DNA of 64,000 nt from Archegozetes longisetosus (taxonomy: Eukaryota > Arthropoda > Arachnida > Sarcoptiformes > Trhypochthoniidae), in assembly GCA_018873245.2 (NCBI GenBank), contig JAEMBT020000003.1, positions 11,935,843-11,999,842 on the forward strand, given 5' to 3'. The position numbers and the translations under genes are program-made. This document shows, piece by piece, positions 21,516 through 32,406 of the stretch (position 1 is its first letter; every line of letters begins with the position of its first letter). The notes under the pieces were generated by a model. The model had not been told where the DNA came from. It saw only the letters and a list, made by a program, of their open reading frames with translations, and searched no databases.

Positions 21516-21822
21516 TTACAATAAGCCAAAAAGATTGAGTTGTGGCTGTAATACTCGGTCGTATGTGATAAATGGATTGAAGTCTTGGTTTTGAAGTCCA
21601 TGGTGAACGATTTTGCTGTGACCGTCACGAGCGATCTCACCGACTCCGGTCAGAATAGTACCGCCAATTGGTTGATAGATAACTGCAGCCATTGAGACAC
21701 TGATTAAGGCTAAGAAAGCGAGAGCCATCTAAACAAACAAAATATTTTCATTAATTAATACATTCAAAGAAAGACTTATATACAATATGTAAGATTTAAC
21801 TCAAACATACCAAAAATTTCAT
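21516..21822 (-). CDS. Small secreted peptide of the GVGEIA-DGHSKI family (copy D)
   Basis: Mirror image of copy C: exon 1 at 21822-21811 (MKFL), an 82-bp intron, exon 2 at 21728-21516. The predicted 74-residue protein is identical to copy C, with the same signal peptide, core and tail. All of the promoter, intron and 3' UTR sequence I compared is shared as well. Having two identical genes in inverted orientation points to very recent duplication or continuing gene conversion between the arms. An assembly artefact that joined two haplotype copies is the main alternative. Confidence 0.88.
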
Positions 21823-21913
21823 TTTTAGTTTGTTGAGTGAGTTTTCTTTTGAAACTGAAATCGAGTTTTCAAGAGTTGAAGCAAATTGTGATTGAGTCCC
21901 AAAACTTTCTCTC

Positions 21914-21985
21914 TATTTATACTTTCCACCAAACTTGGTCTGTACTGTAATCAATGCACAGCTACTGACACAAAGTCGTTAACAT
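21914..21985 (-). promoter_or_regulatory. Family promoter of copy D
   Basis: Mirror of the copy C promoter: ATGTTAACGACTT from 21985 and TATAAATA from 21921, with the same 64-bp spacing. Confidence 0.7.
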
Positions 21986-22247
21986 TCAATTGAAGAAAAC
22001 CCAGTCTTTCATATCGTCCATAAAGGGTTGATAAGATTTAAGAGAACGTTTTGATCAAATCAAAGTCACGTTAATTTGCGAATTTAGATTAAATGTCAGA
22101 TATTTTCTAAAGAATTCTCAAATTTTTGCACATCTAGTTTTCATGTGATCTTTTACTGTTTCTTAAATAAAAAAAAGTTGACGCCGCTATAACGATGTTT
22201 GTCTTATTATTGGTAGGTCCAATTAAAAAGAAGTTTTCACTAATCAG

Positions 22248-22466
22248 AAGTTGATATCTGCATTCGTATTGGGAATTTTATTAATTATAAATTGGTCAAT
22301 AAAAATGATCTACCTTGAAAAAGTCTTTAAACCTCATGAAATTTTAAAACTTTATTTTCTTATATTTCTAGGTATAATTCACTTTTTCATTGGCAAACTT
22401 ATAAGAACTAAATATCTCAATAAGTCAAAAGACTTAAGTCCAAAGTTAGAAAAATATGTTAGATAA
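22248..22466 (+). CDS. Possible orphan terminal exon of a membrane protein (partial)
   Basis: A 72-codon open stretch that follows an acceptor-like AATCAG at 22247 and has no ATG near its start. It holds two hydrophobic segments (about FVLGILLIINW and LYFLIFLGIIHFFIG), then a basic tail ending LSPKLEKYVR and a stop. AATAAA follows at 22495. I do not recognise it. It begins only about 40 bp beyond the palindrome, so the upstream part of its gene may have been cut off by the rearrangement. It may also be chance. Confidence 0.3.
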   Translation, partial: KLISAFVLGILLIINWSIKMIYLEKVFKPHEILKLYFLIFLGIIHFFIGKLIRTKYLNKSKDLSPKLEKYVR

Positions 22467-22500
22467 AACGTCTTAGACACGTATATATTTGTTGAATAAA

Positions 22501-23181
22501 GAACATAATTAATTTTTGAGTGCTTTGCATTTTTGTAAGGTTCTTTCATCCATTCACAAGTTCTGCTGCTATCAAAAAATTTTGAAGGTAAAACGGATTA
22601 TCTGCAGCTATTAGGCAACTATTGCAACTTGGACCAAAGCTATAGAACATTACTTTTTAAAATTGAAGTTTATATGTTAAAATTCAGAAAATTTCCATTA
22701 AATTGTTTTGGGTGTACAGAGGGAACAATGTAATACACGAAAAGATCTTTCAATTGGTATGCCACTGGTTTTGGGTCATGAAGGGAGACGTTTAGTCTAT
22801 GGGTATTAGGCATTCTTCTTTTCTTAATTTGTATCTTTCGTCTAAGGATAATGAAAAGTGTTAGCTCAAGTAATCTAGAACCTTATAAACTTTGGAGCTG
22901 TAGAGATTTAATAGTTCATAACATTTTATAAGAATGAAAATATTTTAACATAAGAGAAACGTAATTAATTAATATTCTTTGCATTGTTCTTAAGTTAAAA
23001 GATCAGCTCAACATAATCTTAACAAAGAAAACCAAATTGTTTTTTCAGGCACTTCAGCAGAAAACTACCTTACAGTGTGTCAAACAAACTTTAAGGTAGA
23101 GGTAACACAAAGACTGATAGGTTTGTGATGATAATAAAATTGAAAAATTTGAATACTACCTAAACGAAAATAATTGGAGTT
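22501..23181. other. Intergenic
   Basis: AT-rich, no supported gene. Confidence 0.4.
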
Positions 23182-23454
23182 TCATAAATAAATTGTATGT
23201 TTCTGAACTTTGCATCGTAAACACTGCTTACGCTTCTTTATCATATGATATTTTTCGTTTTTGGTGCTATTTGTGTGTTTTCGGCATTTCTCAAGCGATT
23301 TTAAGTTATGATCTGAGTGGTAAACTTTGCAAGCAATAAGGTGAATGCTTTGTGGTATTGAAAATTGTGTTAAATTGTTTTGTATTCCACAGGACTTCAA
23401 GCCGTAAGAGCTGTAAGCGGTGGACATACTGACAACTGACTGTTCGGCAAACAT
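23182..23454 (-). CDS. Hypothetical 90-residue protein
   Basis: Opens with a true ATG at 23454 and runs without introns. It has mixed composition rather than AT-driven low complexity, five cysteines (including CLRC near the end), and a basic C-terminal third (KKRKQCLRCKVQKH). There is no signal peptide or membrane segment. No family recognised. The frame could be random, but its composition makes a real or recently lost gene possible. Confidence 0.3.
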   Translation of the reverse strand: MFAEQSVVSMSTAYSSYGLKSCGIQNNLTQFSIPQSIHLIACKVYHSDHNLKSLEKCRKHTNSTKNEKYHMIKKRKQCLRCKVQKHTIYL

Positions 23455-23906
23455 TTCTATTTAAAATGTGCTTAATAAAGAAATTCGTAAAAAATGTTTA
23501 TCGACTGTAGTTTTTCCTGTACACTCCATCTAAAAGGCTGCTTGGTACATGTGCATTTATTGCAATTTCCAATTTGAGCTTATCCAACAATTAACTTTGT
23601 ATTTGAACCTAACCATACCAAATAGCTCAATCACACTTTTATAACATTGATTAACTATCAATAATTTCTGTCAAAACTTTATTTAAAAGTTTTGCAAGCG
23701 ATTTTAAGTTTTTCAAATGATGAACCAAACATTAATAAATCAGTTTAGATATATTTTTAATGCAAATTTTTATTTAAGTTAAATTAAATTAAACGAGTTA
23801 CAAAATTATGATCATTATAAAAATGATTGAAAACTTGAAACAAATTAATTCAATTCTTAGGTTGAGAACAATCGGTTAGTCATTAGGCAGTCGCGTTAAA
23901 GTCGTT

Positions 23907-24180
23907 TTATCGTCTCCAGATTCCGAAAGCGGGATATGTTCTTAAATATGGATTAGTGTTTAAGTATGGATTTTGGTATCCATGGTATGCGATTTTACTG
24001 TGGCCGTCACCAGCGATCTCTCCAACTCCGGTTAAGATTTGTTGTCCAAATGGAATGAATTGAGCCAACGATACTGTGATTATGGCAAAGAATGCGAGAA
24101 CCAACTGAAAAATAAGTCGTTTTAAATTAAATCATATTCTCAAACATTATATTAATTATAAGACATACCAAGAATTTCAT
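23907..24180 (-). CDS. Small secreted peptide of the GVGEIA-DGHSKI family (copy E)
   Basis: Exon 1 (24180-24169, MKFL), a 64-bp phase-0 intron, exon 2 (24104-23907). Exon 2 encodes the same peptide as copy B, including core ILTGVGEIAGDGHSKIAYHG and the end IWRR. Differences from copy B are limited to a few bases in the intron and 3' flank. It keeps TATAAAAG 98 bp before the ATG but lacks the ATGTCAACGRCTT element present in A-D and F, because the duplicated block ends between them. Its expression may therefore differ from copy B although the product is the same. Confidence 0.85.
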
Positions 24181-24270
24181 TTTCGAGTTTGTTGAGTAAA
24201 TTTACTTTTGAACCTACAATAAGCTTTGAGAGTTGAAAGGATTGTGATGTTTAGTCCAAAACTTTCACTC

Positions 24271-24278
24271 CTTTTATA
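24271..24278 (-). promoter_or_regulatory. TATA box of copy E without the family upstream element
   Basis: TATAAAAG on the minus strand. The position 65 bp upstream (about 24343) does not carry the shared element. Confidence 0.65.
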
Positions 24279-24467
24279 CTGCTTTTCTGAGGTTTAGTTC
24301 AAAAACCTTCCTAACGAATGACCATCAGCATAACTGCTTTCATAGAGTTATCACAATTATGCAAATACATGGCTTTGAAAAAGTCCAAAAAGACTAGAGT
24401 GATTTTTTTCATCTAATCAAATTAAAGTTCTTTTTCGAGAATAAAATAAAGGGGTTCCTACGTTTAA

Positions 24468-24477
24468 GGGGAATCCC
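24468..24477 (-). promoter_or_regulatory. Perfect kappaB-type decamer upstream of copy E
   Basis: GGGGAATCCC matches the NF-kappaB/Rel consensus GGGRNNYYCC and lies about 190 bp upstream of the copy E TATA box. A single site in AT-rich DNA could still be chance. Confidence 0.3.
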
Positions 24478-24479
24478 AA

Positions 24480-27400
24480 GTTTTTAACTGTGATATGATA
24501 ATAAAATCAGTCTTCTACTGTATCCACAGATAAAACCTGATCGGCGTCTCAAAAATGATGTCTCATAAATTATTCAGTCGCTTAATTCGAGTGATTTCTT
24601 CTCTTATAAGATTTTATTTGTTGTACGAAAGGGTTCACTCACATTATGAAGTGTCGTTAAGACTTTAATGGAGACAAATTCTTTCTCTTGATGAATACCT
24701 GAAATCATGCGAAATATCTTCCAAGTTTATTACTACGTCAATAAATTGTTCAGTGAAACACAGTTTCACAAAATCCCTGAAAGTGCACATTTATTTAATA
24801 AAATAAATTCTTAAAGAGATATGAGTTTTTCAGTCACGAAACTAAACTGAGAACCTATCCTCGACCTAGGAATTCATCGTGATAAATATGATTTACTTTC
24901 ATAAGAAAAAATTTTACTCTGGTCATAATTCTGTAAAATTGTTGTAATAATTTTTGACAAATAATTCTTTAGGACATAAATTATGAACTTGAATTTAACA
25001 TCAATGTCTGTCTTAGGTCAATAACAGCTTGCGAACTCATGTAATCAGTAATCAGTAATCAGTATCGGAACACAAGTAGCATTCAATCAAAATTTAGAAA
25101 CTAAGCTAGTTTTGAAAATATAAACGCAATTTTTATTAAGACATAATCAATATTTTTTCTAGTTTTTTCCACTTCTATTTGAACATCAGTGTAAAGTTTA
25201 TTAAGCAAAGTTTATTGAATCCCACAGAACTTAACCAAACTGAACTTTGTACATCTCGATTCTACAAAATTGCTCTTAATTCTGTAGAATTTGGTATACT
25301 TTTTTATTTAAATCGCTTTAACTCTAGAATTAAATGATAATTTTAAGTTCATTTTAAAGTTTTATTGAAGATTTTGGGAGTAGAACTGTTGCAAATGTTT
25401 CGGAAGTAAAAATGCGAAACCTTTTCATATATTGTTGTTGTAATTTCGTCATGCAATTTTGAAGTCATTTTTCAAGCTATCTGGTCCAATGATTATCTTT
25501 TATAAAAACAATCTTTGTCATTAAAAAAAATCAAAAGAATTTGCCATTGCAATCATTTACAAAACTTAAAATAGATGACTCAAAAAGAATGTTTGAAACT
25601 TGAAGATTAACTAATGATTCACATTTTATTCGAAATAAACCTAACAGTTATTCAATTGAAACAGATTTAACATCAATAAAGCCCGAAATATCTAAATTAG
25701 ATCTTATTAGTTCTCTTTTAATCGTGTCAAAGAAGTTCACTTATTTCAAGATGAATGCAGCGTTGCCCATTTCTCAACTAATACGAGTCCGTTGCCTCCT
25801 TCAAAAGGATATCCCCGAAAAAGACATGGAAGGCATTAAGCCATGGAATACCTCCTGGAGGACTATCCAATGGAAGAAATAGAAGTTCTGAATCATCTGA
25901 TCCTGATTCAAAAGGCTTGCTTGTCATTGAAGTTACCCCACTCGTAGTTCGAAAAAAATAATTATTTATACAAAGATTTTAAATCTTCACATTATTTGGA
26001 CTGAATATATTCTCTAAAGTATAGTATCAGTATGAAGCGCTATTAAATCTTTAAACAAACTGAAGAAAAAACTTGATTCAATAAATAACCCTTAAGTACA
26101 AATAATGTCTGCTTTACTCTACATAACTTTCAAGTTCCATTCATTTTATTTCCAATATATCAAATTTATTCTTTATTTTCTTATCTTAAAATCTGTGACC
26201 GATCAGCTATAATTCTAATGCTTTAAGCTGTAAAAATGAAGAATCTAAATTTCCCTAGTTCAAGCTATCCATAAATCAATGCTTACATTTTGTTATTTTA
26301 ATTTACAGTCTTTATAACTTTATCACTTTTGCTGACATTTTGTCGATGTATAATGCGATAATTTTTAAATGATGCATAACAACGAGAAATAATACCTTCT
26401 TACGCAAAAATTCCTGTTTTTTCATAATAATTAATATAATATGAAATTGAATCGTCAATTATTTTATACTTAAATAAGGAATCATGGTTAAAAATTAGAC
26501 TGATACGTATAACAGGAAGTATAACATATCAACTGTGCTCTTCTTGTAACTACACATCCTATTGAGTCTATTACTGCAATAATCTCTTTTGAAGAGAAAA
26601 AAGCATTATAAATTTGGTTTGAACTTGGTTAAAAGCAACGAACCTAATAATTCTTTACTCATGAACTTTAAAGCTCGATTTGTAAAATTAACACGTATTT
26701 GGTATTCTTTTTTCAACGGTAGGATAAGTTAATAAAAATAACAACTAAAAACTGAACTGAAATAGTCTGGAAATTCAAAACCAAAAGTGTCTATAAAACA
26801 AAATTATAATTTGAGTGACATGGGATACTCAAATACTGAGAAAATCTAGAAAAACAAATAATATATTTTTAAAATAACAAATCTTTATTGCAACGCATAG
26901 TTTCGAGTGTATCGTTAACTTCTAAACTAAGATAAAGAAGTTAAAGCTTTTTTATTAGAATATTTCAATCAAACATCAAATAAATTACTTATCGATTCGA
27001 AATGTGATGTTTACAGATTTTTAATAATCAAATTTATTGTCGTACAAATATAGTTTAGAAGTTTCAATCAAATGCTCTACAACATATATTTAAAACGTCC
27101 ACTATTTTCTAATTAGAGTTTTATTCTTTTTGCCTAATTATCTGAACTTATTTTAAAGAGTTTGAGAAATTGTTTCTTTTAATTTTGTTAAAGACGCTTT
27201 GACTTTTTACTTTTTAAGCACTATTTTTAAGAAGCGTTTGTTCTGATTCAGAATTGATGAATAAGAGACAATCATTTGTTTGATTAGCTTCAAACTTTGT
27301 TCACAGATTGAATATGTTCGTACGTAATATCAAAAAAAGAGAAAGAAGAAATAACATCTAACACCTGAGCTTAGAAGTTAACGGAATATGCGGCACTAGA

Positions 27401-28160
27401 AAAATTTCAGTTCGCTGTCTAATCTTACTTTGCTAAGCTATAACAATTAAATCTGACAATACAAGTTACTTTCACGATTTTCCTCGAAATATTATATTTC
27501 CTCAAAGTGAATTATTCTTAATTCACTTCTAGAAAACAATTAAAACAATTGAAAAATATAGTTTTAATTATTAGTAAATTGATCGAAGCAGATTTGCAGA
27601 TTTGTCATACTATTAGATTTGATTTATCGCAATCTCAGATCCTATTCGAAACAATTACAAAATTGTTTCAAAATTCAATAAATCTTATAAATGATAGTTG
27701 ATTTTATCTTATGCACACAAAGATTATATTGAAATTCTTCAATTTTATTCAACAATTTGAATAACTTTGAATTTAATTCATAGATTTACTTGCTAATTTT
27801 ATACATTTTTAAAACTTGAAATAATATTTTTCTAAAAACCTATCAATTCTCACTTTAGGTGTCGTCAATCAAATAAAAGAGAAATAAAAAACTTTTTAAC
27901 GGACATTAAAAGCAGATTCACATATCAATAGTTAAGAAATTTCACGACTGACAGAATCAAATCAAAATATTTACATTTATCTTATTTTTTACTAAACCTG
28001 AACTGGTTTTAGGTAATTAAACTTTCGTAGAAACTGTATGACTATTTTTTACATGCGTATTTGAGTGCGAGATCAGAAGTATGTGCCCAGAATATCTTAA
28101 GATTGATAAGAGATAATTCCAACTTGTTTTAACCGCTATCTTATTCTGGCTTTCCACTAA
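24480..28160. other. Intergenic, 3.7 kb
   Basis: AT-rich with stops in all frames. A 7-bp repeat (GTAATCA, three units) lies at 25041-25062. A G+C-richer patch at about 25750-25930 has short open stretches on both strands (one, on the minus strand, reads ...DSPPGGIPWLNAF...), but none has a start, splice sites or a family I recognise. Confidence 0.4.
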
Positions 28161-28176
28161 CTGCTTTATGGTCATG

Positions 28177-28249
28177 ATGTCAACGGCTTTATGACAGTTG
28201 TTATTCAAGAGTTAGAGTTTGGATCGAGCCTGTGAAATAAGTATAAAAG
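28177..28249 (+). promoter_or_regulatory. Family promoter of copy F
   Basis: ATGTCAACGGCTTT at 28177 and TATAAAAG at 28242, 65 bp apart. The ATG follows 95 bp after the TATA. Confidence 0.7.
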
Positions 28250-28336
28250 GAGGCAAAGTTTTATGTTTTAGTTACAATTCGCTTCAATTTTAAAACTTAT
28301 TGCGAACTCAAAAAATAAGTCTCTACAAAGTCAAAA

Positions 28337-28657
28337 ATGAAATTTTTGGTATGTACTCAATAAATATTTTGTACTTTTAAAGAAATTTTTTGACATGTTT
28401 TAGAATTTATGTAATAATACAATTATTATTTATTTCAGTTGACACTCGCTTTCTTTGCCTTGATCGGTGTCTCAATGGCTGCAGTTATATATCAGCCGAT
28501 ATATGACACAATCCTGACCGGCGTCGGTGAGATTGCTCGTGACGGTCACAGTAAAATTGTTCACCACGGACTTCAAAGCCAAGACTTCAACCCATTTATC
28601 AGATATGATCAGGTCTTACAGCCACAACTCACCATTTATGACTTACTGAAAAGATAA
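28337..28657 (+). CDS. Small secreted peptide of the GVGEIA-DGHSKI family (copy F)
   Basis: Exon 1 (28337-28348) encodes MKFL. A 90-bp phase-0 intron ends TTTCAG at 28438, and exon 2 is 28439-28657, giving 76 residues. The signal peptide MKFLLTLAFFALIGVSMA is likely cleaved before AVIYQP. The core ILTGVGEIARDGHSKIVHHG is identical to copies C and D, and the tail is diverged (IYDLLKR at the end). There are no cysteines. It stands outside the palindrome, so it shows which parts of the peptide stay constant without recent gene conversion. AATAAA lies near 28779. Confidence 0.87.
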
Positions 28658-28799
28658 ACACGTTAATGAGCCTAATGTCATGCCATTTCTTCAAATCAAT
28701 CAATTCTATGACTGCTCCGATTATTTATTTGCTAAATCAATGATTTTGTAATGCTTTCATTTAACTTAAAAATGAAAAATAAATTATGATGCATTTAAA

Positions 28800-30125
28800 A
28801 TATTTTCCATGTTATTCAGTTTTGTTTCCTCAAAGTTTTAGCTACTCAATTCAGTTATTTAGTGAAAAGATAATAAAAACAGAAGTATTCTTCTAGTCGA
28901 AACTGCTCAAGTTTATTTTTAACGCTTTGATCGTTATACTTCTAGCTTACAGTTTCTAACTAATGTTTGAGCTTCAAGTTTGACTAAGTAACAAATCATT
29001 ATAGAGTAGTCTCGAAAACATTGAATATAAGGGTCTTAAACTAACTAACTCTGAGATTTCTTGTTGATATTCACTCATTTGATTTCATTTATAAACTTTG
29101 AAAACATTGAATATTATAATAAGAACAGGAGCTTCTCTCAATTGTTTTCTTTCATACAAACACCACTACTACCAGTATATCTGAATTTTTAGTTTAAAGA
29201 AATTTTCATAAAAAATCTCTAACTTTTCGAGTTCATCCTATCATGCAAGATATTTAGAACTTCAAATTTATAATTTTAGCCACATTTTCTAAGTATAGCT
29301 TTCGATTAATTTAATATGATTTTAAAGAATTGGTTTTTATCCGAAAATTTTAATTTATTCAAAATATTAGAAAGTGTTTAGAAAAATACTAGAATCTCAA
29401 TAATAAGACAAACTTTGATTAGGTTAGGTTACGAATCATGTTTTACGATGATGTTTGAGGTTCATTTTTAATAATAAGCGATTAACTGTCGACTAACTGA
29501 AGTGAGGCGTCAAATCGATTCTTTTTCTAATTAGTTTTGTATTATGATGTCATGTCCTTCGAAGTCAAATTCTAAGATACAAACAATTTTTTCTCAATTA
29601 AACTTCATTCTAGGATTATATAATTTCATGTTTGGTATAATCCGAGACAAATTGTCTCTATATGCTAGCAGTACAAAAACTCTATAAAAACGATTGAGTA
29701 AATTAGTAATTTTGCAAAAATTGATAAAACACTAAATTTAAAAATTTCAATGCGAACACTTCAGACATCTAATCTTAATTTAAATATAACTTTGATAATC
29801 AATTGAGTCAGTATATTTTAATGAAAAGCCCGAACGTCAAAGTTATTCATTTGATTATTTTTAAAGATATTCCAAAGCCAATAAATAGTAATATTTTATT
29901 TCTCAATAAAACCTTTTTAGAAAACTATTTTTAGAAAACACTTGATTTTTTTATTAATTTAATTGAGCATAAATGTGTTTCAATTTAGCAACGTTTGTCT
30001 TCCGTATTCTATCACTATAAGTTTATTTTATGTTTAATAAAACAGCTCATTATCGATATAACTGTCTCTAAACTCCTTTATTTCGTATCTGAATGACTGA
30101 ACGAAGTTTTTACTAATGTTACAGA
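28800..30125. other. Intergenic
   Basis: AT-rich, nothing supported. The tyrosinase promoter should lie at its right end, but I see no consensus TATA box. Confidence 0.4.
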
Positions 30126-32406
30126 ATGAGATCTATTATAATATTAATTTCAACATTTTTCATATCTTTGGATTGTCGGAGAATCAAAACGAGGCTTGAA
30201 ACAGAAGGTGAGACATTCATAACTATGGAATAATTGAGCCAATGTCACAGTAAATAAAGATTGTCAATAAAGCAATGAGAAATTGTTGAGAACTTTGTTA
30301 TATAATAATATTGTACATGAGATATGCGTTCAAATATCGCTAAGCTCATTGAAATGTGAGTTTCTAACTTTTTGAATTCTTGAAAATTTTAGCAGAAAAT
30401 AATCAAAAAGAATGTTACAACAGAATTTATCGTGATTGTACTCATGATGTAGACTTTACTGAAGAAGAGATTGAAAATGCAAGAAAATATATCCAGAACA
30501 AATTTTTAACAGAAACTTCAATAAAACCAGTGAAACCTGCCTGTAGTAAGCTTTATGTGAGAAAAGATTTCAAATGTTTGACACACAAAGAAAGAATGGA
30601 TGTCATCAATGTGTTCAAACAGTTATACAAAAATGGAGTAATGGATAGATTCGCGAAATTGCACGCTAAATACTGGCCCACAGAACATAAGTCTAATGAA
30701 GCAGCTCTTTGGCACCGATGGTTCTCGAATGAATTTGAGAAAGAAATGAGAAACATTAGTCGTAATATTTCACTACCATATTGGGTATTTACATATTGAA
30801 AATCTATTTAACACTATGAGTTCATATATTTATTAATAAGAATATCAATTTATTGAGTTGTCAGGGAATTAAACTCCGATTCTTAAACCAAAGAAAAAAG
30901 TCTATTATTTCAAAAACAGAGAAGTCAATCAATAATATGTTGACCCTCATTATCTATGATAGCCCTCCGTTTTGTGACCAAATTTTCGATTCCCCTCCTA
31001 TATTTTAGATAATAAGATTTGAATATACTCCTCTCTTTATTGGACATTAATTTCTTGACAACCCAATATAATTAATAAATAAAAGAGGCTTCTGGACGGA
31101 TTGTCGTGGAAGCTCATTTATGTTTTGATTACACTACTCCCAATTTATTTCTATGGAAGCTTAGTTTAGTTGGGTAAATATCAACATGAATCACAACAAT
31201 AACAACCCGCATACCGTCCAAGAGCCATGAAAGGAAAACTTTTCATCTGATAAAAAAGCAGATTATGTGACAGCAGAATATTAAGAAATCTAACAGAATA
31301 ATTTTGAATATCTGAGAATGAAGGCTCTGATAGATTGATACACCGTTTAGACAGCAATTGTTAGCGTGGCAGGCATATTTCAATTCAATAATTTTACTCT
31401 CAATTTAAATTAAGGAAAGTGCTTTAGAATTTGCAGCACCGGAAAGAAGTATTATTTGGGATTATTTCGGACACGCGGGCACCAATGAAAGTGATTATTG
31501 TGTGACTGACGGTCTATTCGCTGATCCAATGTTTAGAAGTGAAGCATCAGGTGTTCAATGTTTAAAACGACAGTGGAATAATAACAAAACATTACCAGTT
31601 TTTGGACCACCAGAATGGGATACAGCTATTGGCCAACTATCTTATGATTCATGGTTTCTCTTGAGCATTTTGGCCATAAACTCTCATTTCAAAACTCACT
31701 TATCTATTGGTGGATATGCGGGACATATGAGTATACCTATTGCTCCATATGAGTATGAAATATACGATTTTAAAGTTAATTATTTGTAACAAAATCTTTT
31801 TCTTCTAGTCCATTGTTCTATCTTTTCCACGAGTATCAGATAGGTTACCAGTTAATCAAATGGCAATTAATTAGAAGCAAAAACTTAGTGCCCCAGAATT
31901 ATAACATTGGAATCAAAATAGATCCGGATACGAATAAAACATCGAAACCTAATTTAGAAAAAGACCGTTTAGCTTATTATAACATATCAATAATAGAGTC
32001 GTTTCAGGTCGGGTTCGGAGACCTTTGTTGGATTCATGACCAACATATAAAACCAATTAATCGTTTAATTAAAAATGAGAAAGAGGAAGCCCCAACTGCT
32101 ATCAAACGCATGTCACCATTAATAATGAAAAAATATTACCCGAAATTTGTTTCGGGCAATTATACTGCCTTAAGTTATTCGCTACCCGAAGTCGGCAACT
32201 GTAATAGTAACTTAAAAACACGAAAATGTAGATCAATGCCAATATCGCAACCGTTTCTTTATACTCCTAATGGTAGACGACAAATGAAAAGCTTTTTATT
32301 AGATGCACACGTCAACACCGCGGGTGTAGCTCTGGTCTCCGAAACGGCTTATCATAAATTTATGGCTGATATGTTGAGCACCCATTACTGCTCTCCTTAT
32401 GTTTAA
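30126..32406 (+). CDS. Secreted tyrosinase (type-3 copper protein)
   Basis: Four exons: 30126-30207, 30393-30784, 31415-31752 and 31809-32406. The phases agree at each junction (1, 0, 2), giving 469 residues. The N-terminal 17 residues look like a signal peptide. CuA ligands are His118, His126 and His135 (H-x8-H, with WHRW), followed by LPYW. CuB ligands are His249 and His253 (H-x3-H) and His278 in DPLFYLFHE, the form expected of the tyrosinase central domain. No ligand is missing. The C-terminal part is Cys-containing (CNSNLKTRKCRSM) with no membrane anchor. The family oxidises phenols to quinones for pigment, cuticle or adhesive cross-linking. This is the tyrosinase fold, not the hemocyanin-type phenoloxidase usual in arthropods. 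The second intron (630 bp) is the longest. Confidence 0.88.

Larger units (their letters stand above)
21320..22206 (-). repeat. Right arm of the 3.6-kb palindrome (contains copy D)
   Basis: Reverse-complement partner of 18568-19454, of equal length (887 bp). Confidence 0.95.
23722..24281 (+). repeat. Direct duplication, unit 2 (contains copy E)
   Basis: Second unit of the duplication with 16641-17200. Similarity ends just past the TATA box (about 24281), so sequence upstream of this point is unrelated to the copy B promoter. Confidence 0.9.

Noticed and set aside
25750..25930. G+C-richer patch with open stretches on both strands
   Set aside because: No start, splice sites or recognisable protein; possibly an old gene fragment, but unsupported.
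30553..30756. Minus-strand frame inside tyrosinase exon 2
   Set aside because: Antisense shadow of a conserved coding exon.
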